Notes: generated by a model not told the origin, from the sequence alone. A DNA stretch of 64,000 nt from Ampullaceana balthica (GCA_944989445.1 CALYLW010000208.1:376424-440423); one strand, 5' to 3'. Shown: positions 34,601-43,639, counted from the stretch's first letter. Numbers and translations are program-made.

Positions 34601-37600
34601 CTTTAAATCTGCTTCCTCTGGGATGTGGTCAGGAATTATGGAGCAGACCTGAGATTGATCAACAAAAATATTGTAAACCATCTGGTGAATTTTATTTTAA
34701 ATCTTAGATATTCAAAGCAAACGCTTGAATTAAACACACTTGAAAATTTAAATAAAATTCTCACATAAGGTTCTTATTGCAATAAGAAGTAGATGAGTTT
34801 TGTATTAAATATATTTTGTCTAAAAATATGTTAAAAGAAAAGAAACAAATATTAAAATGGATTAAAAGAGTTATGAAAAAAAAATTGAAAACAACAAAAA
34901 AGCAGCTGACCTTTTTCTCATCATTTAGTTCAAGGGCTGAATCACAGTCAAAGACATCAATGTTACGGGCAGTGCAGTCAAAGTGGATTACCCCAAGCTG
35001 AATTCCTCTGCCAAAGCATCATTAATTTATTAATGAGTAATTAAAATAAACAAAACCATACTTTTCTTTTAAGGACAATAATTTATGTTCTAACTAAAAA
35101 AGATAAAGGTTGAAAGCTGTTATGTGTTTAATGTCATTAAGAGCACAAGAGATGATCAAAATTAATAAAACTGTATTATTACCTGTGTAAGTAGCCACTG
35201 TCATGAAGGTTATTGATAGAGATAGCCAACTCAGGAATATAAAACTGTATTATTACCTGTGTAAGTAGCCACAGTCATGAAGGTTGTTGATAGAGATAGC
35301 CAACTCAGCAATATAAAACTTGGCCATGTCTTCATCCACACCAAAAGGATAACTTTGAAGAAACAAATATTTACACACCATCGTTTATTTGAAGAAGATT
35401 AAAACACATCATAATAAAAAAATTTAGATAGTTGATAACATAATTATCAATATGTTAAGAAGATTAATTTTATTAAAACAATATTAATGACTAGAATCAA
35501 TTGGCAAAAATAAAATCATATACAGAAATAGAATCGTACATAGTCATGATACTTGATAAAGCTTTTTCAGAACATTCCGTTAAGATGAACAAGTTGTCAC
35601 TTTCTACAAAGGCATAAAAGATTTCAATGACCCATCGACTGCTGTTTGACTCCATTGTCACATACTCTTTGTTAAAACAGGAATTCTGTAAAATAATGTC
35701 ATTATTTTTCATTGCATATTAATTTTTTTCCCCAAAACATTGGATGAATAGAATAGTATTCAAGATTTATTCTTGCTGGGCCCCATGTGCTTAAAAAAGC
35801 AATTAAAATAGGAGGGCAGCCAAGCAACCAGTTACATTTTATAGGAACATCTTTGCCGAAAGGTAAAGCATTAGCAGCATGCATGGAACATTGGCAACAT
35901 GCATGGAACATTGACAGCATGCTGGGAACAGTGGAAGCATGCAGGGAACATTGGCACCATGCAGGGAAAATTTGTAGCATGCTGGTATCTTTGGTAGCAT
36001 GCAGGGAACATTGGCAGCATGCTGATAACTTAAATAGATTGCAGGGAACATTGGTATCCTGCAGGCAATATTGGCAGCATGCAGGGAACATTGGCAGCAT
36101 GCAGAGAACATTGGCAGCATGCAGAGAACATTGGCAGCATGCAGGGACTATTGGCAGCATGCAGGGAACATTGGCAGCATGCAGGGAACATTGGCAGCAT
36201 GCTGGGAACATTAGAAGCATGCATGTAGCATTGGTTGTTTGCAGGGAACATTGGCAGCATGCAGGGAATATTGGCAGCATTCGGGGAACATTGGCTGCAT
36301 GCAGGGAATGTTGGCAGCATGCAGGAAACATTGGTAGCATGCTGGTAACTTTAATAGCATGCAGGGAACATTGGCAGCATGCATGGAACATTGGCTTGAT
36401 CAAACTGGAAAGTTTAACCCACATTAGCCTTAGACTATCAACTTTCAAAACTAATGAAATATGCAAGACTAGACATCAACTATATACAAGCATATGACAG
36501 AATAATTTATAACTAGACTTAAACTATAGAGAAGCATATTATGTCAGAATAATCTCCTAAAAAAAAAGAAAGGGGAATGTAAAATATAAGACAAGATAAC
36601 TAAGAACAATCCAATTTCACATAATAATGTAATATTTTTTCTATTATGTATAATAAAATGACATTGCGTTCTTGAAATTTAAAACAGTATATTCCAGCGA
36701 ATAAAACGACTTTTTAACCACAAAAATTTCCCATAAAGTCTGGGTCATCTCATACACCAGGTATTGTCTTATACGCTGTTGTTTCATATGACCGTTTGTT
36801 CAATTCTGTGGTTAGATAAATGGCTAACAGTCCAGACCTCATCATGTCTCCACCAGCAAGAAAAAAGAAATATGAAGCCAGTTTCAAACTTAAAAACTGT
36901 TGCAAGAGGAGTGGTCTTAAATGGCAAAAATAGTTTAAAATTATATTTTACCAAAAAAGTATGGGGGTAAACTAATTCACTTATTCATCTTTTACGCCGT
37001 AATATTTGGCAAATTGAAATGACAAAACTGGCAAGCAGAATGTAGCACAAAATAAATTTGTATTAATTCATTATAAAAACAATTTACCTCTCCGTTAGCG
37101 AGCAAATCTGATATAGGGAAAACTTTCATATCATATAAAAATTGAGTTGACTTTTCGCGCACAATCTCGTATTCGTCCCTATGGCCTCTACTGACAACAC
37201 CAATTAGATCTTCTAAGTCTTCTTCCTTCATTGCATCATATTTTGAAAGCAACATAGCATTATTAACTGAAAAACATATTTAAATTCAAGTTTTTTTTAA
37301 TAGTTTAAATACAATTTTTAAAAAATTAAAAGCCAAATTTCCTTCTTCTTAGGGATTCGTAAAGTTATATTCACTACTGCATCCCACCACATTTCCAACA
37401 TCTGTCACGGTGCAGCTTAGCAAACATTTGACTAAAATGGAATTAGTTACAGCCACACACCAAATTACAGCCAAACACCTCTCATTGCTTCAAGGGGATA
37501 TCAAGATATCTCAAGACCCAGTTATAAATAAAATAAATTTTTAAAATATGGAAATATGAGATCTGTGTTATTTAGATCAGTGCTTCTCAAACTTTTTAGT

Positions 37601-38309
37601 ATTGCGGACTGGCGGGAATTTTTTTGATTGCACCAGGGACCTGTGAACTATTTTCCCTGTACTGACATGGTAGCGAAATGTCCTTTCTTGGTAATTTCTG
37701 CGGACCGGCTTCGAATGGCCTATGGACCCGCACCGGTCCGTGGACCGCCACTTTGAGAAGCACTGATTTAGATAACTTCAGGGTCTAAATAAATGCAATC
37801 ATAAAGTTAACTTTAAAACCTAGATAAACTCAATGATATAACTTTAAAACCTAGATAAACTCAATGATATAACTTTAAAACCTAGATAAACTCAATGATA
37901 TAACTTTAAAACCTAGATAAACTCAATGATATAACTTTAAAACCTAGATAAACTCAATGATATAACTTTAAAACCTAGATAAACTCAATGATATAACTTT
38001 AAAACCTAGATAAACTCAATGATATAACTTTAAAACCTAGATAAACTCAATGATATAACTTTAAAACCTAGATAAACTCAATGATATAACTTTAAAACCT
38101 AGATAAACTCAATGATATAACTTTAAAACATGTATGTGATCTATCATTTTAATTACTCTTGTATCTAAAAGTAATGATAAAGGAAAAAAATTCTTTACAT
38201 TTCTTAAGAAGAGTAGACACAGCTATGGGTTTCAAACATCTCTTGGGAGGACATTGGTGTAAGTACAGGAATCCATATAATAATGATTCATTAGAGATTT
38301 CCATGTTGA
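25605..38309 (-). CDS. Citron-kinase-like protein with degraded kinase motifs (probable pseudokinase)
   Basis: Minus-strand exons at 38309-38199, 37266-37088, 35685-35540, 35352-35257, 35007-34911, 34648-34424, 26651-26378, 26002-25895 and a terminal 25609-25605 join in phase to about 413 codons. The order and content follow the AGC-family citron kinase: a helical N-terminal lead (ISNESLLYGFLYLHQC), a degenerate glycine loop (VVSRGHRDEYEIVREKS), the ATP lysine (YDMKV), the helix before the catalytic loop (MAKFYIAEL), the APE motif (KYVAPELLL), DWWSFG, and the C-lobe HPFF..INWETIRES. The catalytic loop reads HRG instead of HRD, the metal-binding Asn is gone and DFG reads DCD. Catalysis is therefore unlikely. 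The expected coiled coil and CNH domains were not found and a stop follows directly after the kinase tail. The start is uncertain: an ATG at 38304 could be used, or more exons may lie upstream. Confidence 0.72.
25895..26002 (-). CDS. Kinase-like gene exon 8 (C-terminal tail)
   Basis: It lies between aatatctgcag and CAAG|gtaacg, with entry and exit phases that match exon 7. It encodes KTLYVSASHGLEETDQIELS and RMSPMPNYLGVKLKQ. Its position suggests the AGC-kinase tail. It was found by phase and splice sites rather than strong similarity. A good acceptor (ttatatttcag) at 25610-25620 leads straight to a TGA at 25605-25607. Confidence 0.55.
26378..26651 (-). CDS. Kinase-like gene exon 7 (C-lobe) with an internal coding repeat
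   Basis: It lies between ttccacttggcag and GAAA|gtaagg. It encodes DILEFPDDVVVS, a run of about six VVVSEDDD-like 9-residue repeats, then EEAKDLIKKILTDGPSRLSF and HPFFRVINWETIRES. The flanks of the repeat are contiguous in citron kinase (FPDDPKVSSDFLDLIQ), so the acidic repeat is an in-frame expansion in a surface loop. Confidence 0.86.
26493..26632 (-). repeat. 27-bp in-frame coding repeat (about 5-6 copies)
   Basis: The unit tcctcagaaacaacgacatcg on the plus strand encodes an acidic 9-mer such as VVVSEDDD on the minus strand. Copies differ by Ser/Tyr and Asp/Glu changes. The period keeps the kinase frame open. Confidence 0.9.
26693..27475. repeat. 33-bp minisatellite (about 24 copies)
   Basis: The unit combines acacaatatgactgtaacac and aatcatgcttcta, with some units lacking part of the first half. 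A multi-unit block is repeated (compare 26880-27070 with 27120-27310). It lies in the kinase-gene intron about 40 bases from the exon 7 acceptor. Confidence 0.95.
27533..27837 (+). repeat. 5' LTR
   Basis: 305 bp, starts TGTCACATCTTATTAAC and ends CATCGTTACA. It is identical to the 3' LTR except for C versus G in the gttttcgataaac/gttttggataaac segment. Confidence 0.96.
27839..27856 (+). promoter_or_regulatory. Putative tRNA primer-binding site
   Basis: TGGTGCAGAAGTAAAAG starts one base after the LTR. A leading TGG is expected to pair with the CCA end of a tRNA primer. The tRNA was not identified. Bases 27857-28682 are an untranslated leader without an open frame. Confidence 0.6.
28683..29432 (+). 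CDS. gag: Retrotransposon gag, N-terminal part
   Basis: The ATG at 28683 (MDYYERFTAIAKEMG) opens a frame of 249 codons ending at TGA 29430-29432. Residues about 35-130 are a charged coiled coil with repeated EKEQRRKAEE-like blocks. After it comes the start of a Ty3-type capsid fold: VYLDYFESIMAM, WPAQLMTQLTGEAFEAY, LCHFGKSENDYRREFHE. The capsid similarity continues in the next frame, so this stop falls inside the capsid domain. That points to a one-base disruption, or less likely a programmed shift. Confidence 0.85.
   Translation: MDYYERFTAIAKEMGLKEKEMRDFIEEKVAEEKENQRIAEEKEQRRKAEEEEKARIAEEKEQRRKAEEEEKARIAEEKEQRRKAEEKENQREAEEKARIAEEKEQLRKAEEKARIANEEERQKLISARQLEKMKQDTLKLQIELGSRGHNPGDETNRRSAPRDTIKVRKYDSQKEKMDVYLDYFESIMAMKGYNEEDWPAQLMTQLTGEAFEAYNSIAKEDKSIYKNVKKALLCHFGKSENDYRREFHE
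29429..32104 (+). CDS. pol: Retrotransposon gag C-terminus, protease, integrase and start of reverse transcriptase
   Basis: The frame overlaps the gag stop by ATGA. In order it shows the capsid remainder (LTKWLELTAID), a zinc knuckle CWYCNKPGHMAKQC (near residue 120), a protease DTG (CLRDTGCTTIVV), an integrase zinc finger (H..H then CTVCLRH), an integrase core with the DDE residues in AIDLIGPF, LSDNGSQFKG and GVIERLNKT, a GPY/F module (EGPYKIEEKL), and the first reverse-transcriptase strands (VEANYTSPTVIVKKKNGKI). TGA at 32102-32104 interrupts just before the conserved LCCDYRQLN segment, which continues downstream in the same frame. Confidence 0.9.
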   Translation: MRIKMDKDPQIIVHEAQVKLTKWLELTAIDTSNPKAIIDMVLIDKFLENATPTLFTYLTDKKVRTQAELTNALRTFKDSHPNVEMDKRQDIFAAIQIKSQEKRQGMRNQSLPNEGNRQTICWYCNKPGHMAKQCYHNKGQPNRVSPNGSPIRKKTEERSRQGHFESKGRRSWRGRYNHDSRYRNHDQPWRRNDYQEGDNKGKMKQEESQSSSTVATIKDHGTLKCYPVYINDRKCMCLRDTGCTTIVVHDKMVKEEEYDGKKDTLIMADGTKRECPTAIFTINSPWFHGKVRARVLQDAICDLIIGNIEGVVDNTDEVFKAWHDNNNQLCATVQTRATTKRKENIDIEVVEKLEIGSHIMSKQEFKQLEEDNTIREIKMKLIKDNETGHNKNYKLDKGILINIAQEGTCKRVVLPKKLQETIIKMTHDSPLGGHMGAKKTITTIAENFYWPKMARQIKEYIKACTVCLRHNPKDGRHTAPIQSSDKANFLFEKIAIDLIGPFKKMSKKKHMYALTIVDIATRWGEAIPLKRIDAENICNALLNVFSRYGFPQTLLSDNGSQFKGQITQAIMKMLNITQVHSTVYHPQSNGVIERLNKTIKNMLLKVTVDHEDRWHEYLPLILFAYNSSKHESTGFSPFELMFGQNPTSPLKNFKERLISKQDAIQDRYQLMSDTRDKILYSIEAAKQRLIKQSTRHREIKNRHRHLRTFEPEQQVLVCLPNTKNEITWEGPYKIEEKLSDVTYSVNIKGHVKKLHIDKLRTYDDNKEGKQTVNVIIKVNDENDNAMKMNSLDSEKISSDIPDNMKHRVIKIFQKYKGVITKETGNTKTVTHKIQVLEHEPFKTKVYPIPMAHRDTVRQEIDYLLKENKIRKAVEANYTSPTVIVKKKNGKI
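32105..33220 (+). CDS. pol: Retrotransposon reverse transcriptase and RNase H (same frame as pol, broken by stops)
   Basis: After the TGA the frame continues with DYRQLN and TFDLNRGFW. It meets a TAG at 32240-32242 in the conserved motif that normally reads YWQI, then runs open to 33220. It contains MPFGLVNSTATFSRFM, the catalytic YVDD (HYVDDICIHTKDW), and FLGY. RNase H follows with STDASSIALGACL, YSTIERECLAIVWAL and LLTDHKPLV. An ATG at 32249 opens the second part, but it lacks the first catalytic motif, so it would not be a complete enzyme. Confidence 0.88.
33708..33730 (+). promoter_or_regulatory. Polypurine tract of the LTR element
   Basis: A T-run followed by gaaggatgggggtgaa directly abuts the 3' LTR, as expected for the plus-strand primer. 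Confidence 0.75.
33731..34035 (+). repeat. 3' LTR
   Basis: 305 bp, 304 of them identical to the 5' LTR, followed by the CAATG target duplication at 34036-34040. Confidence 0.96.
34095..34358. repeat. 66-bp tandem repeat (4 copies)
   Basis: Four copies (starts near 34095, 34161, 34227 and 34293) of a unit with atctgccagacacaggtggg and cattggcacagtaagagtgg. It begins about 65 bases beyond the donor of kinase exon 6, in its intron. Confidence 0.92.
34424..34648 (-). CDS. Kinase-like gene exon 6 (activation segment, APE, DWWS)
   Basis: It lies between gatcaatctcag and ATTGAG|gtgagt, 225 bp, phase 0. It encodes VCSIIPDHIPEEADLKYVAP, ELLLAKNGSGQEITYGPEID and WWSFGICVYVLLFGDEPFQS. The APE, the DxWxxG of helix F and the following hydrophobic helix match citron, ROCK and MRCK kinases closely. 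Confidence 0.88.
34911..35007 (-). CDS. Kinase-like gene exon 5 (catalytic and metal loops)
   Basis: It lies between ctttggcag and AAAAAG|gtcagc. Joined to exon 4 it reads YLHRGIQLGVIHFDC, then ARNIDVFDCDSALEL. In active kinases these positions are HRD..N and DFG. Here the catalytic Asp is Gly, the metal-binding Asn is lost and DFG is DCD. The exon is nevertheless open, with good splice sites and the expected length. Confidence 0.78.
35183..35256 (-). repeat. Tandem duplicate of an exon 3' end plus donor
   Basis: The 74-bp segment repeats the last part of exon 4 with its CACAG|gtaataatac donor, with a few substitutions. A second donor therefore lies 74 bases downstream of the first. The junction composition is the same as in the donor minisatellites of the myosin gene, here at copy number two. 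Confidence 0.88.
35257..35352 (-). CDS. Kinase-like gene exon 4 (helix E to catalytic loop)
   Basis: It lies between tgtttcttcaaag and CACAG|gtaata. It encodes YPFGVDEDMAKFYIAELAIS and INNLHDCGYLHR, the stretch that leads into the HRD motif. The 3' two thirds of this exon and its donor are duplicated once immediately downstream (35183-35256). Confidence 0.8.
35540..35685 (-). CDS. Kinase-like gene exon 3 (helix C to hinge)
   Basis: It starts after attattttacag and encodes NSCFNKEYVTMESNSSRWV, IEIFYAFVESDNLFILTE and ALSSIMT. It parallels the citron segment running from helix C through the hinge (SPWIPQLQYAF..LYLVMEY). The donor AT|GTACGA is weak but is the only GT that gives the phase needed by the next exon. 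Confidence 0.7.
35865..36394. repeat. 20-bp minisatellite (about 26 copies)
   Basis: The unit is ggcagcatgcagggaacatt. It is degenerate, and the inner palindrome GCATGC is present in most units. It lies between kinase exons 2 and 3. The long open frames on both strands here are repeat artefacts. Confidence 0.95.
36688..36970 (+). mobile_element. Pogo/Tigger-like transposon fragment
   Basis: It begins cagtatattccagcgaataa with facing tcttatacgc segments. It then encodes MSPPARKKKYEASFKLK before the frame breaks. That opening resembles the helix-turn-helix start of pogo-family transposases. No catalytic region or right end is present. Confidence 0.5.
37088..37266 (-). CDS. Kinase-like gene exon 2 (N-lobe)
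   Basis: It lies between tatgtttttcag and GGAGAG|gtaaat. It encodes NNAMLLSKYDAMKEEDLEDL, then IGVVSRGHRDEYEIVREKS and FLYDMKVFPISDLLANGE. This aligns with the citron kinase glycine-rich loop and the lysine strand. The loop has only one of the usual glycines, but the ATP-anchoring lysine (YDMK) is kept. Confidence 0.78.
37578..37765. mobile_element. hAT-type MITE
   Basis: 188 bp, starting CAGTGCTTCTCAAAC and ending TTTGAGAAGCACTG. It is flanked by the exact 8-bp duplication ATTTAGAT at 37570-37577 and 37766-37773. Non-coding. Confidence 0.95.
37806..38127. repeat. 31-bp minisatellite (about 10 copies)
   Basis: Almost identical copies of aactttaaaacctagataaa plus ctcaatgatat lie in the intron between kinase exons 1 and 2, close to exon 1. 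The uniformity suggests recent amplification. Confidence 0.95.
38199..38309 (-). CDS. Kinase-like gene exon 1 (first recognised)
   Basis: It follows the acceptor ataactgcag and ends AAAT before gtaaag, in phase 1. It encodes NMEISNESLLYGFLYLHQC and then LKPIAVSTLLKK, resembling the region just before the kinase domain in citron kinase. The ATG with AACATGG context near the 5' end could be the start codon. The assignment is weaker than for the later exons. Confidence 0.55.
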
Positions 38310-39787
38310 CTGCAGTTATTTTTTGGCACTCCCTTTGACTCATTGCACTTACAGTTTCCAGGTGAAATGAATACTGTAAGTATAGAAAAACACATCTGAT
38401 TACACTAATTTTGGATTAGAGAACATTTTTTAATTATCAGAATTATCTCCTTTGTCTTCTGAAATGTCTACAGTAAAGCAATCTTGTGAAATTTGTCATT
38501 AACCACTAAAAATTCTTTGCCTTATGAATTATAATGACGTAATGCAAAGGCTAAAACTAAATGGGATTAGTTTGTTTACAAAATAGGATTGATTAATCTT
38601 TTCATACCTACAAAAAACAATCATCCTTACCCTATTACAATATACATTTTAAAAAAATTATTTCAAGTCCCTAACAATTACCAAAAAACAGTTATTTTCA
38701 TTACCAAAAACAGTTGTCAATATGTTGATTACCAAAACACAGTTATTATGTTGATTACCAATAAACAACAGTTGTCATTATGTTGATCAGGCGGACACAG
38801 AAACTTTAAAAATCAACTAACAGCTTAAAGGTCCATATTTTTATTGTATGTATTAATATTTTACATACATTTTGAAGTAAATAATTTTAGTCTTTGGCAG
38901 GAACAAACCATTCTACTCAACAATTATAATGAAAACAGAATAATTATATTTAGTAGGCTAAAATCAAGGACGGCTTTGTGATAGCCTAAGCTCAGGGTAA
39001 AGAGGGGTAATAGGCCCCACTTACTGGGGTCATTGACTAAAAGGCTTCATGCTATATTTTAAAGAGATAGAGGCATTAAGCTCTATATGGTGGAAAGAAA
39101 CTAAATAATTGGGAAATAATTTGCATCAATGCTTGAGTTACTAACCTAGGGCTTTGATTACAACTTTGTATTTTTGATTTTTTCTGCAGTTTCCTGATTC
39201 ATTTAAACGTGTCTTAAAACTTTTGCTCAGTTGGGTCAACTTTGTTTTGATGATGAAAGAATATTTTTAAGCTCAGATTTTTAAATTTCTCTCTAGTTAC
39301 AATTACATTTATACTTGTTAAGTACCCTTTTTCAGTTTTAACAATCTGTGTATGTCATTTTTTAGTAAAATTACTGATATTTGTAAGCCATGTGCTGCGA
39401 GAGAGAGGACGCAATTTTAAAAAAAAATAATAACAGGGGTCCTGCATGAAGGATTTAAGATTGTTAATAAAGAGCTCTAATATTAACATAAATGTAAAAC
39501 TTTACTGTATTATTTGGAACGGAGAGCATTTGTAAGATACCTTTGGTCAAGTTGCTCATTAATTAACTTGTTTAAATTAATGTATGAATAACCCGGGGCT
39601 TAATGCTGCCAACACCTCAAAAAAATTTTAAATCACCAAAAATACTGATAAAGTAAAGAAATGTCATGTTTTAAACTAATAAAAATTATTAAGATATGCT
39701 TTAAATGATCACAACATTTAATGATTTGTGGAAATAATTTGAAAAATTTTTTTGTTGTATTTTTTATAATAGATCCACTAGCCACAA
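38310..39787. other. Non-coding stretch upstream of the kinase-like gene
   Basis: AT-rich DNA without a convincing exon. A cluster of short degenerate ttaccaaaaacagtt repeats lies at about 38675-38790. Any promoter or further 5' exons of the kinase-like gene would be here, but none could be recognised. Confidence 0.4.
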
Positions 39788-40063
39788 ATTGTCGTTCATT
39801 GACCTAGTCATGACTATTTGTGAGGCTTTCCGAGGCACAATCCAACAGTGGCCCCAAGAAAAAACAGAGCATTATGCAATATCTAAGGCTGAGAACCCTG
39901 GGGTCATTGAGAAATGGTTTGAACTACACAAGAATACTTTACAGGATGTGGAAATTACGCGGTCACCCAAATCAGAAATTTATATGTGATGAAACCGACT
40001 TAGTCACTGACAACAAGACACAAAAAAAGGTGAACCAAAGCATTAAAAATTTTGTAAAAAGTT
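39788..40063 (+). pseudogene. Pogo/Jerky-type transposase fragment, frameshifted
   Basis: One frame gives ISKAENPGVIEKWFELHKNT and LQDVEITRSP, and an overlapping frame continues CDETDLVTDNKTQKKV. Together they resemble the part of pogo/Tigger-type transposases that leads to the first catalytic Asp (usually WNCDETG). The frame change and lack of flanking domains mark it as a relic. Confidence 0.6.
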
Positions 40064-42340
40064 AAATGCTTAGAAATCCAAGAATAGGCTTACATGTAAG
40101 ACATAGAGTGGACCAATGAGAGTTGTCAACAGCCACTGTGAAAATATATACCTTCTACAAGATGGGGCTTATTGCCCCCACTTTGATTAAATTTCATTAA
40201 TGGGTATGTCTAACTTTTTAGAATACTTTAACTACTTTATATCCAGTATTTAATTTAATACATGTACTATTTATTAAAATATTTATTATCCTACAAATGG
40301 AGAGTATCTGCTATCCACGTCGTGCCACCGATGAACAATTTACAATGAATTGAATGAACGAACTTGAACGAAGTTCAACGAACTGTGTAGTGTGTACCAA
40401 TCGAACAGTGTTGTACTGAGTGTGAAGTGCGGTGTACAAGAAGTAGTGATCTAGAGGCATAATAAAAACTGTTCTTTTTTCCAGACGATTTAAGTTTAAT
40501 ATGTTGTTAGTTAACTTAGTTTGTTATCTTATGTAGTAAAGTAATATCTATAATTGTAACTTTTAACTTAATATATTTTTCTCGTATTGAAAATGATTTT
40601 TTTACTATATTTTGCATGGATTTGAATGATTTCATGATCAAAGCTTGTTAATTTGTTTATTTTGTTATATATTAATAATTTAATTTAAAACTTTAGTGTT
40701 ACTTAACTTATTTTGTATTATTATAATATTCACAATAGACTAAATCAAATCACAATTGCAACTGCCATTTAAAGGTAAACGGAAAAAAAAACAAAGAATA
40801 TAAAATTATTACAATTACAAGGATATAACTTATATCATATAAGTAAATTGTTTAAATGTAAATACTGAATTGAAAGTATTGAATGATTGACTACTGACTG
40901 TCAACGTTTGAACGTACTAGTCAATGACAAAGAAGTTAAAAACGAAAGTCAACTCTTAGCCTGTCCCAGTTTCCAAGGCTCCTGTTTAACTGTACTATAA
41001 AGTTTTTAGTATAAACTAATAATTACAAATGAAAATTAAAATTATTATTTTTTAACATAAAATTAAAATTATTATTTTTAACATAAAATTAATAAATCAC
41101 CTATGACAATGAAATTAATTTAATGACATGAGTAAATAAAATAGTTACTAGTTAGTAGAAGTAGTTACTAGTAAGTTGTAACATGGTACTCAGCAGTACT
41201 TGTTACCTTTAAGTTTATAGTTTGTTTCTTCAATTTTCAAATTCAAGTTTCGAAAAATTAAGTGTTTGTAATTTGTCATACCCTGCCCTAATGCCTAATT
41301 CAAATTCTTTTTCAAGAACAATAACATCCCAAGTAAACTGCTGCTACGACTTGATGTAGCAATAAAATTATTTCGTATTGCTACGACAAGTTGTAGCAGC
41401 AGACAAATCGTCAGGATGTTGCTGGTGTTACGACTATGCGTAGCACTAGCAACATCCACAAATCATAAAATAATTACCAGTACCAGTGATGAGTGAATCA
41501 GTGAAGCCAATCAGTATCAGTACATCAGGACAGTGCAGTGACTAGGTCAGGCAAAGGCACCTAAGTCTTCTTAGTTTATGAGACAAAAGTGAGTCATTAT
41601 TTATAAAAAGTAAGAGGACTAGGAACAAAATATTGTCTGCTATATTCAAGCTCTAGAGAAAGATTATTATTGAATTTATAAACTTAAAATGAATGTGTGA
41701 CTTCAAAAGTAAGGTACCTAAAATGTCAACACGCCAGATTTTTTAAGCATTCAAAATATGAATATATTTAAAAAGCAAATGTAATTTAAAAAACGAAAAA
41801 TTTGCTTACAAGTTCTGTGTCAAATGAAATTTTTAAATTATAATTATATTTCATTCACTTGGCTACTAGAAATGTCGAAGTTTTAAATAAAAGTATTTTA
41901 TTTCTATTTGATGTTAATGTAGTAGTTTCATAATAACAAACTTTTAACCGGCATTTTGTGATTATTGTTCAGGCTCATCACTACCGTACCTTAACTTTGT
42001 TCAATTTAAAATGTGTTTATAATCCTACCTTATTCTTAATTTATTTGTTACAAACACTCCTTCTAAACCGAAAATTTTGGCATCCTACACTTATTCAAGC
42101 AAGTGTTGTTGTATTATTTTTTTTTGTCGTCTTGAATTTTTAATAGAGTTTTAAATGTTTCCTGGTTTGATCAGGCAACGTATAAAATGAACAAAAAAAC
42201 TTAGATTAGGCCCAGCTGCAGTGAGGAATGTAGAATCTCTTTTTAAGTGGAAAGTTTATATTTTAATACAGTTTAATAGTGAGGTGTAATTTAAGTATTA
42301 GATTAAATATTTTAATTAGGTGTTAATTAATTATATTTTT
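40064..42340. other. AT-rich region without recognised genes
   Basis: No exon, long open frame or clear transposon boundary is seen. There is a small inverted set of gctacgac/gtagcagc motifs near 41343-41450 and a short direct repeat of aaaattaaaattattatttt near 41033-41085. Confidence 0.5.
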
Positions 42341-42342
42341 CG

Positions 42343-42832
42343 AAATTGTGACGTACTTTTGGGGGGGGGGTCCCCGAGATTTGTGACAGGGGGGAGGGGG
42401 GTCCAAAATGGACAAAAATAGCGTGACGTACTTTATGGACGGCCCCTAAGGCATCGGTGGACGAAAAAGAAACTTCATCTAATTTCAAGAAATGGAAATA
42501 TAATTCCAACAGATATATTTTAGTAACGTGTAAACGTTAGGTCTGAATTAAATATAAATTACTTCCAAGTAATTAATAGTTCAGGATTTCGTTTGCATTA
42601 AATTGCAAAACATTATTGCATATCAGTCTTGACTCAGTCGGTCTCGAATGCCGTTTGCATCCTGAGCGGTTTACGTTACTAGGCTTAGTATTATGCAAAT
42701 TAAATTTGTTGTGCGTACGTACCCATTCAGTCGAGACCCCCCCTCCCCCCGTACGCATCCATACGCAAAATGCCGTTAATTTAAGCCCCCCTCCCCTCTC
42801 CTTGCATACGTATTATATGGATGGCCCCTAAT
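42343..42832. mobile_element. MITE-like elements with ggccatccat / ggacggcccc ends
   Basis: Two ends with the same design are present: gtgacgtactttatggacgg at 42423-42442 and acgtattatatggatggccc at 42807-42826, each followed by ctaa and preceded by C- or G-rich tracts. A related pair occurs at 50035-50435. The family seems to be a short non-coding inverted-repeat element. The limits are approximate. Confidence 0.5.
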
Positions 42833-42944
42833 GAATCTGGCAAGTATTTTTTTAGTTTGTTCTAGTTTTATGTATGTTTTCTTTGGTGGATGGGTTCCAT
42901 GGTTAGCAATTATTTATTTCCTTTTCTTAGTTAAAATTAACATT

Positions 42945-43255
42945 TTCTGGATGGAAGGTCATACTCCAGGTCATACTCCAATTAGTTTCCAATTTTAATA
43001 ATTCATCTAGGTCTTATAGTAAAATTTTGATATCTTGTTCTGATTTAATTGTTCTATAGATTATGCAATCATTGGCAAATAACCTAACTTTTGTTGCTGA
43101 TGATCTGCTATTGGGTAATTAATTTATGTAAATTAGGAAGAGTAGGAGGCCTAGGTCAGTTCCGTATGGAACCACTGATTTAACCATTATTGGTGCTGAT
43201 TTAGAACCATTCATTATTGCAGTTTGCTCTCTACCTAAAAGGAAATCTTGTATCT
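42945..43255 (-). pseudogene. LINE reverse-transcriptase fragment
   Basis: On the minus strand frames read KDFLLGREQTAIMNGSKSA, VPYGTDLGLLLFLIYIN, then, after a frame change, LFANDCIIYRTIK. These correspond to the PQGTVLGPLLF and FADD motifs of Jockey/CR1-type reverse transcriptases. The catalytic FADD reads FAND and frames are broken, so it is dead. Confidence 0.75.
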
Positions 43256-43639
43256 GTTACGGCCTAAGCTCGAAGTACTTACAACTAACAATTACATTTT
43301 TGGCTTTGGTCGGTCAATTTGCAAAGTGGCTGGGTATTCTTGGCCAAAGACCGATGTGGTAGTGGAAGACAATCCGGTTAGCGGCACATCTGTCGCTTCT
43401 GGTGTGTTGGCGTGTACGTGGTAGGAATAAGGTTGCCACCTTGTGACGATACTATTGCGTTAGTCTGTCCTTTTCGGAGAAAGTCCAGCCACTGTGACTA
43501 GTTCTTATTATTTTAATACAGTTGTTTCGTTGTGAGCACGGTATTACTCGTATTTATAACTTTTCAATCAAATCAATGTTTTCAGTTGAAAGAATAAGTC
43601 ATAGGGCATGTGGAGTGGGGTGTAATAACGCATTACTAA

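Noticed and set aside
35702..36497. Cys- and His-rich repetitive open frames on both strands
   Set aside because: They come from the 20-bp minisatellite with GCATGC palindromes, within a kinase intron.
43256..43600. Possible solo LTR starting tgttacggcctaagctcg
   Set aside because: No matching end, second copy or target duplication could be found in the window.
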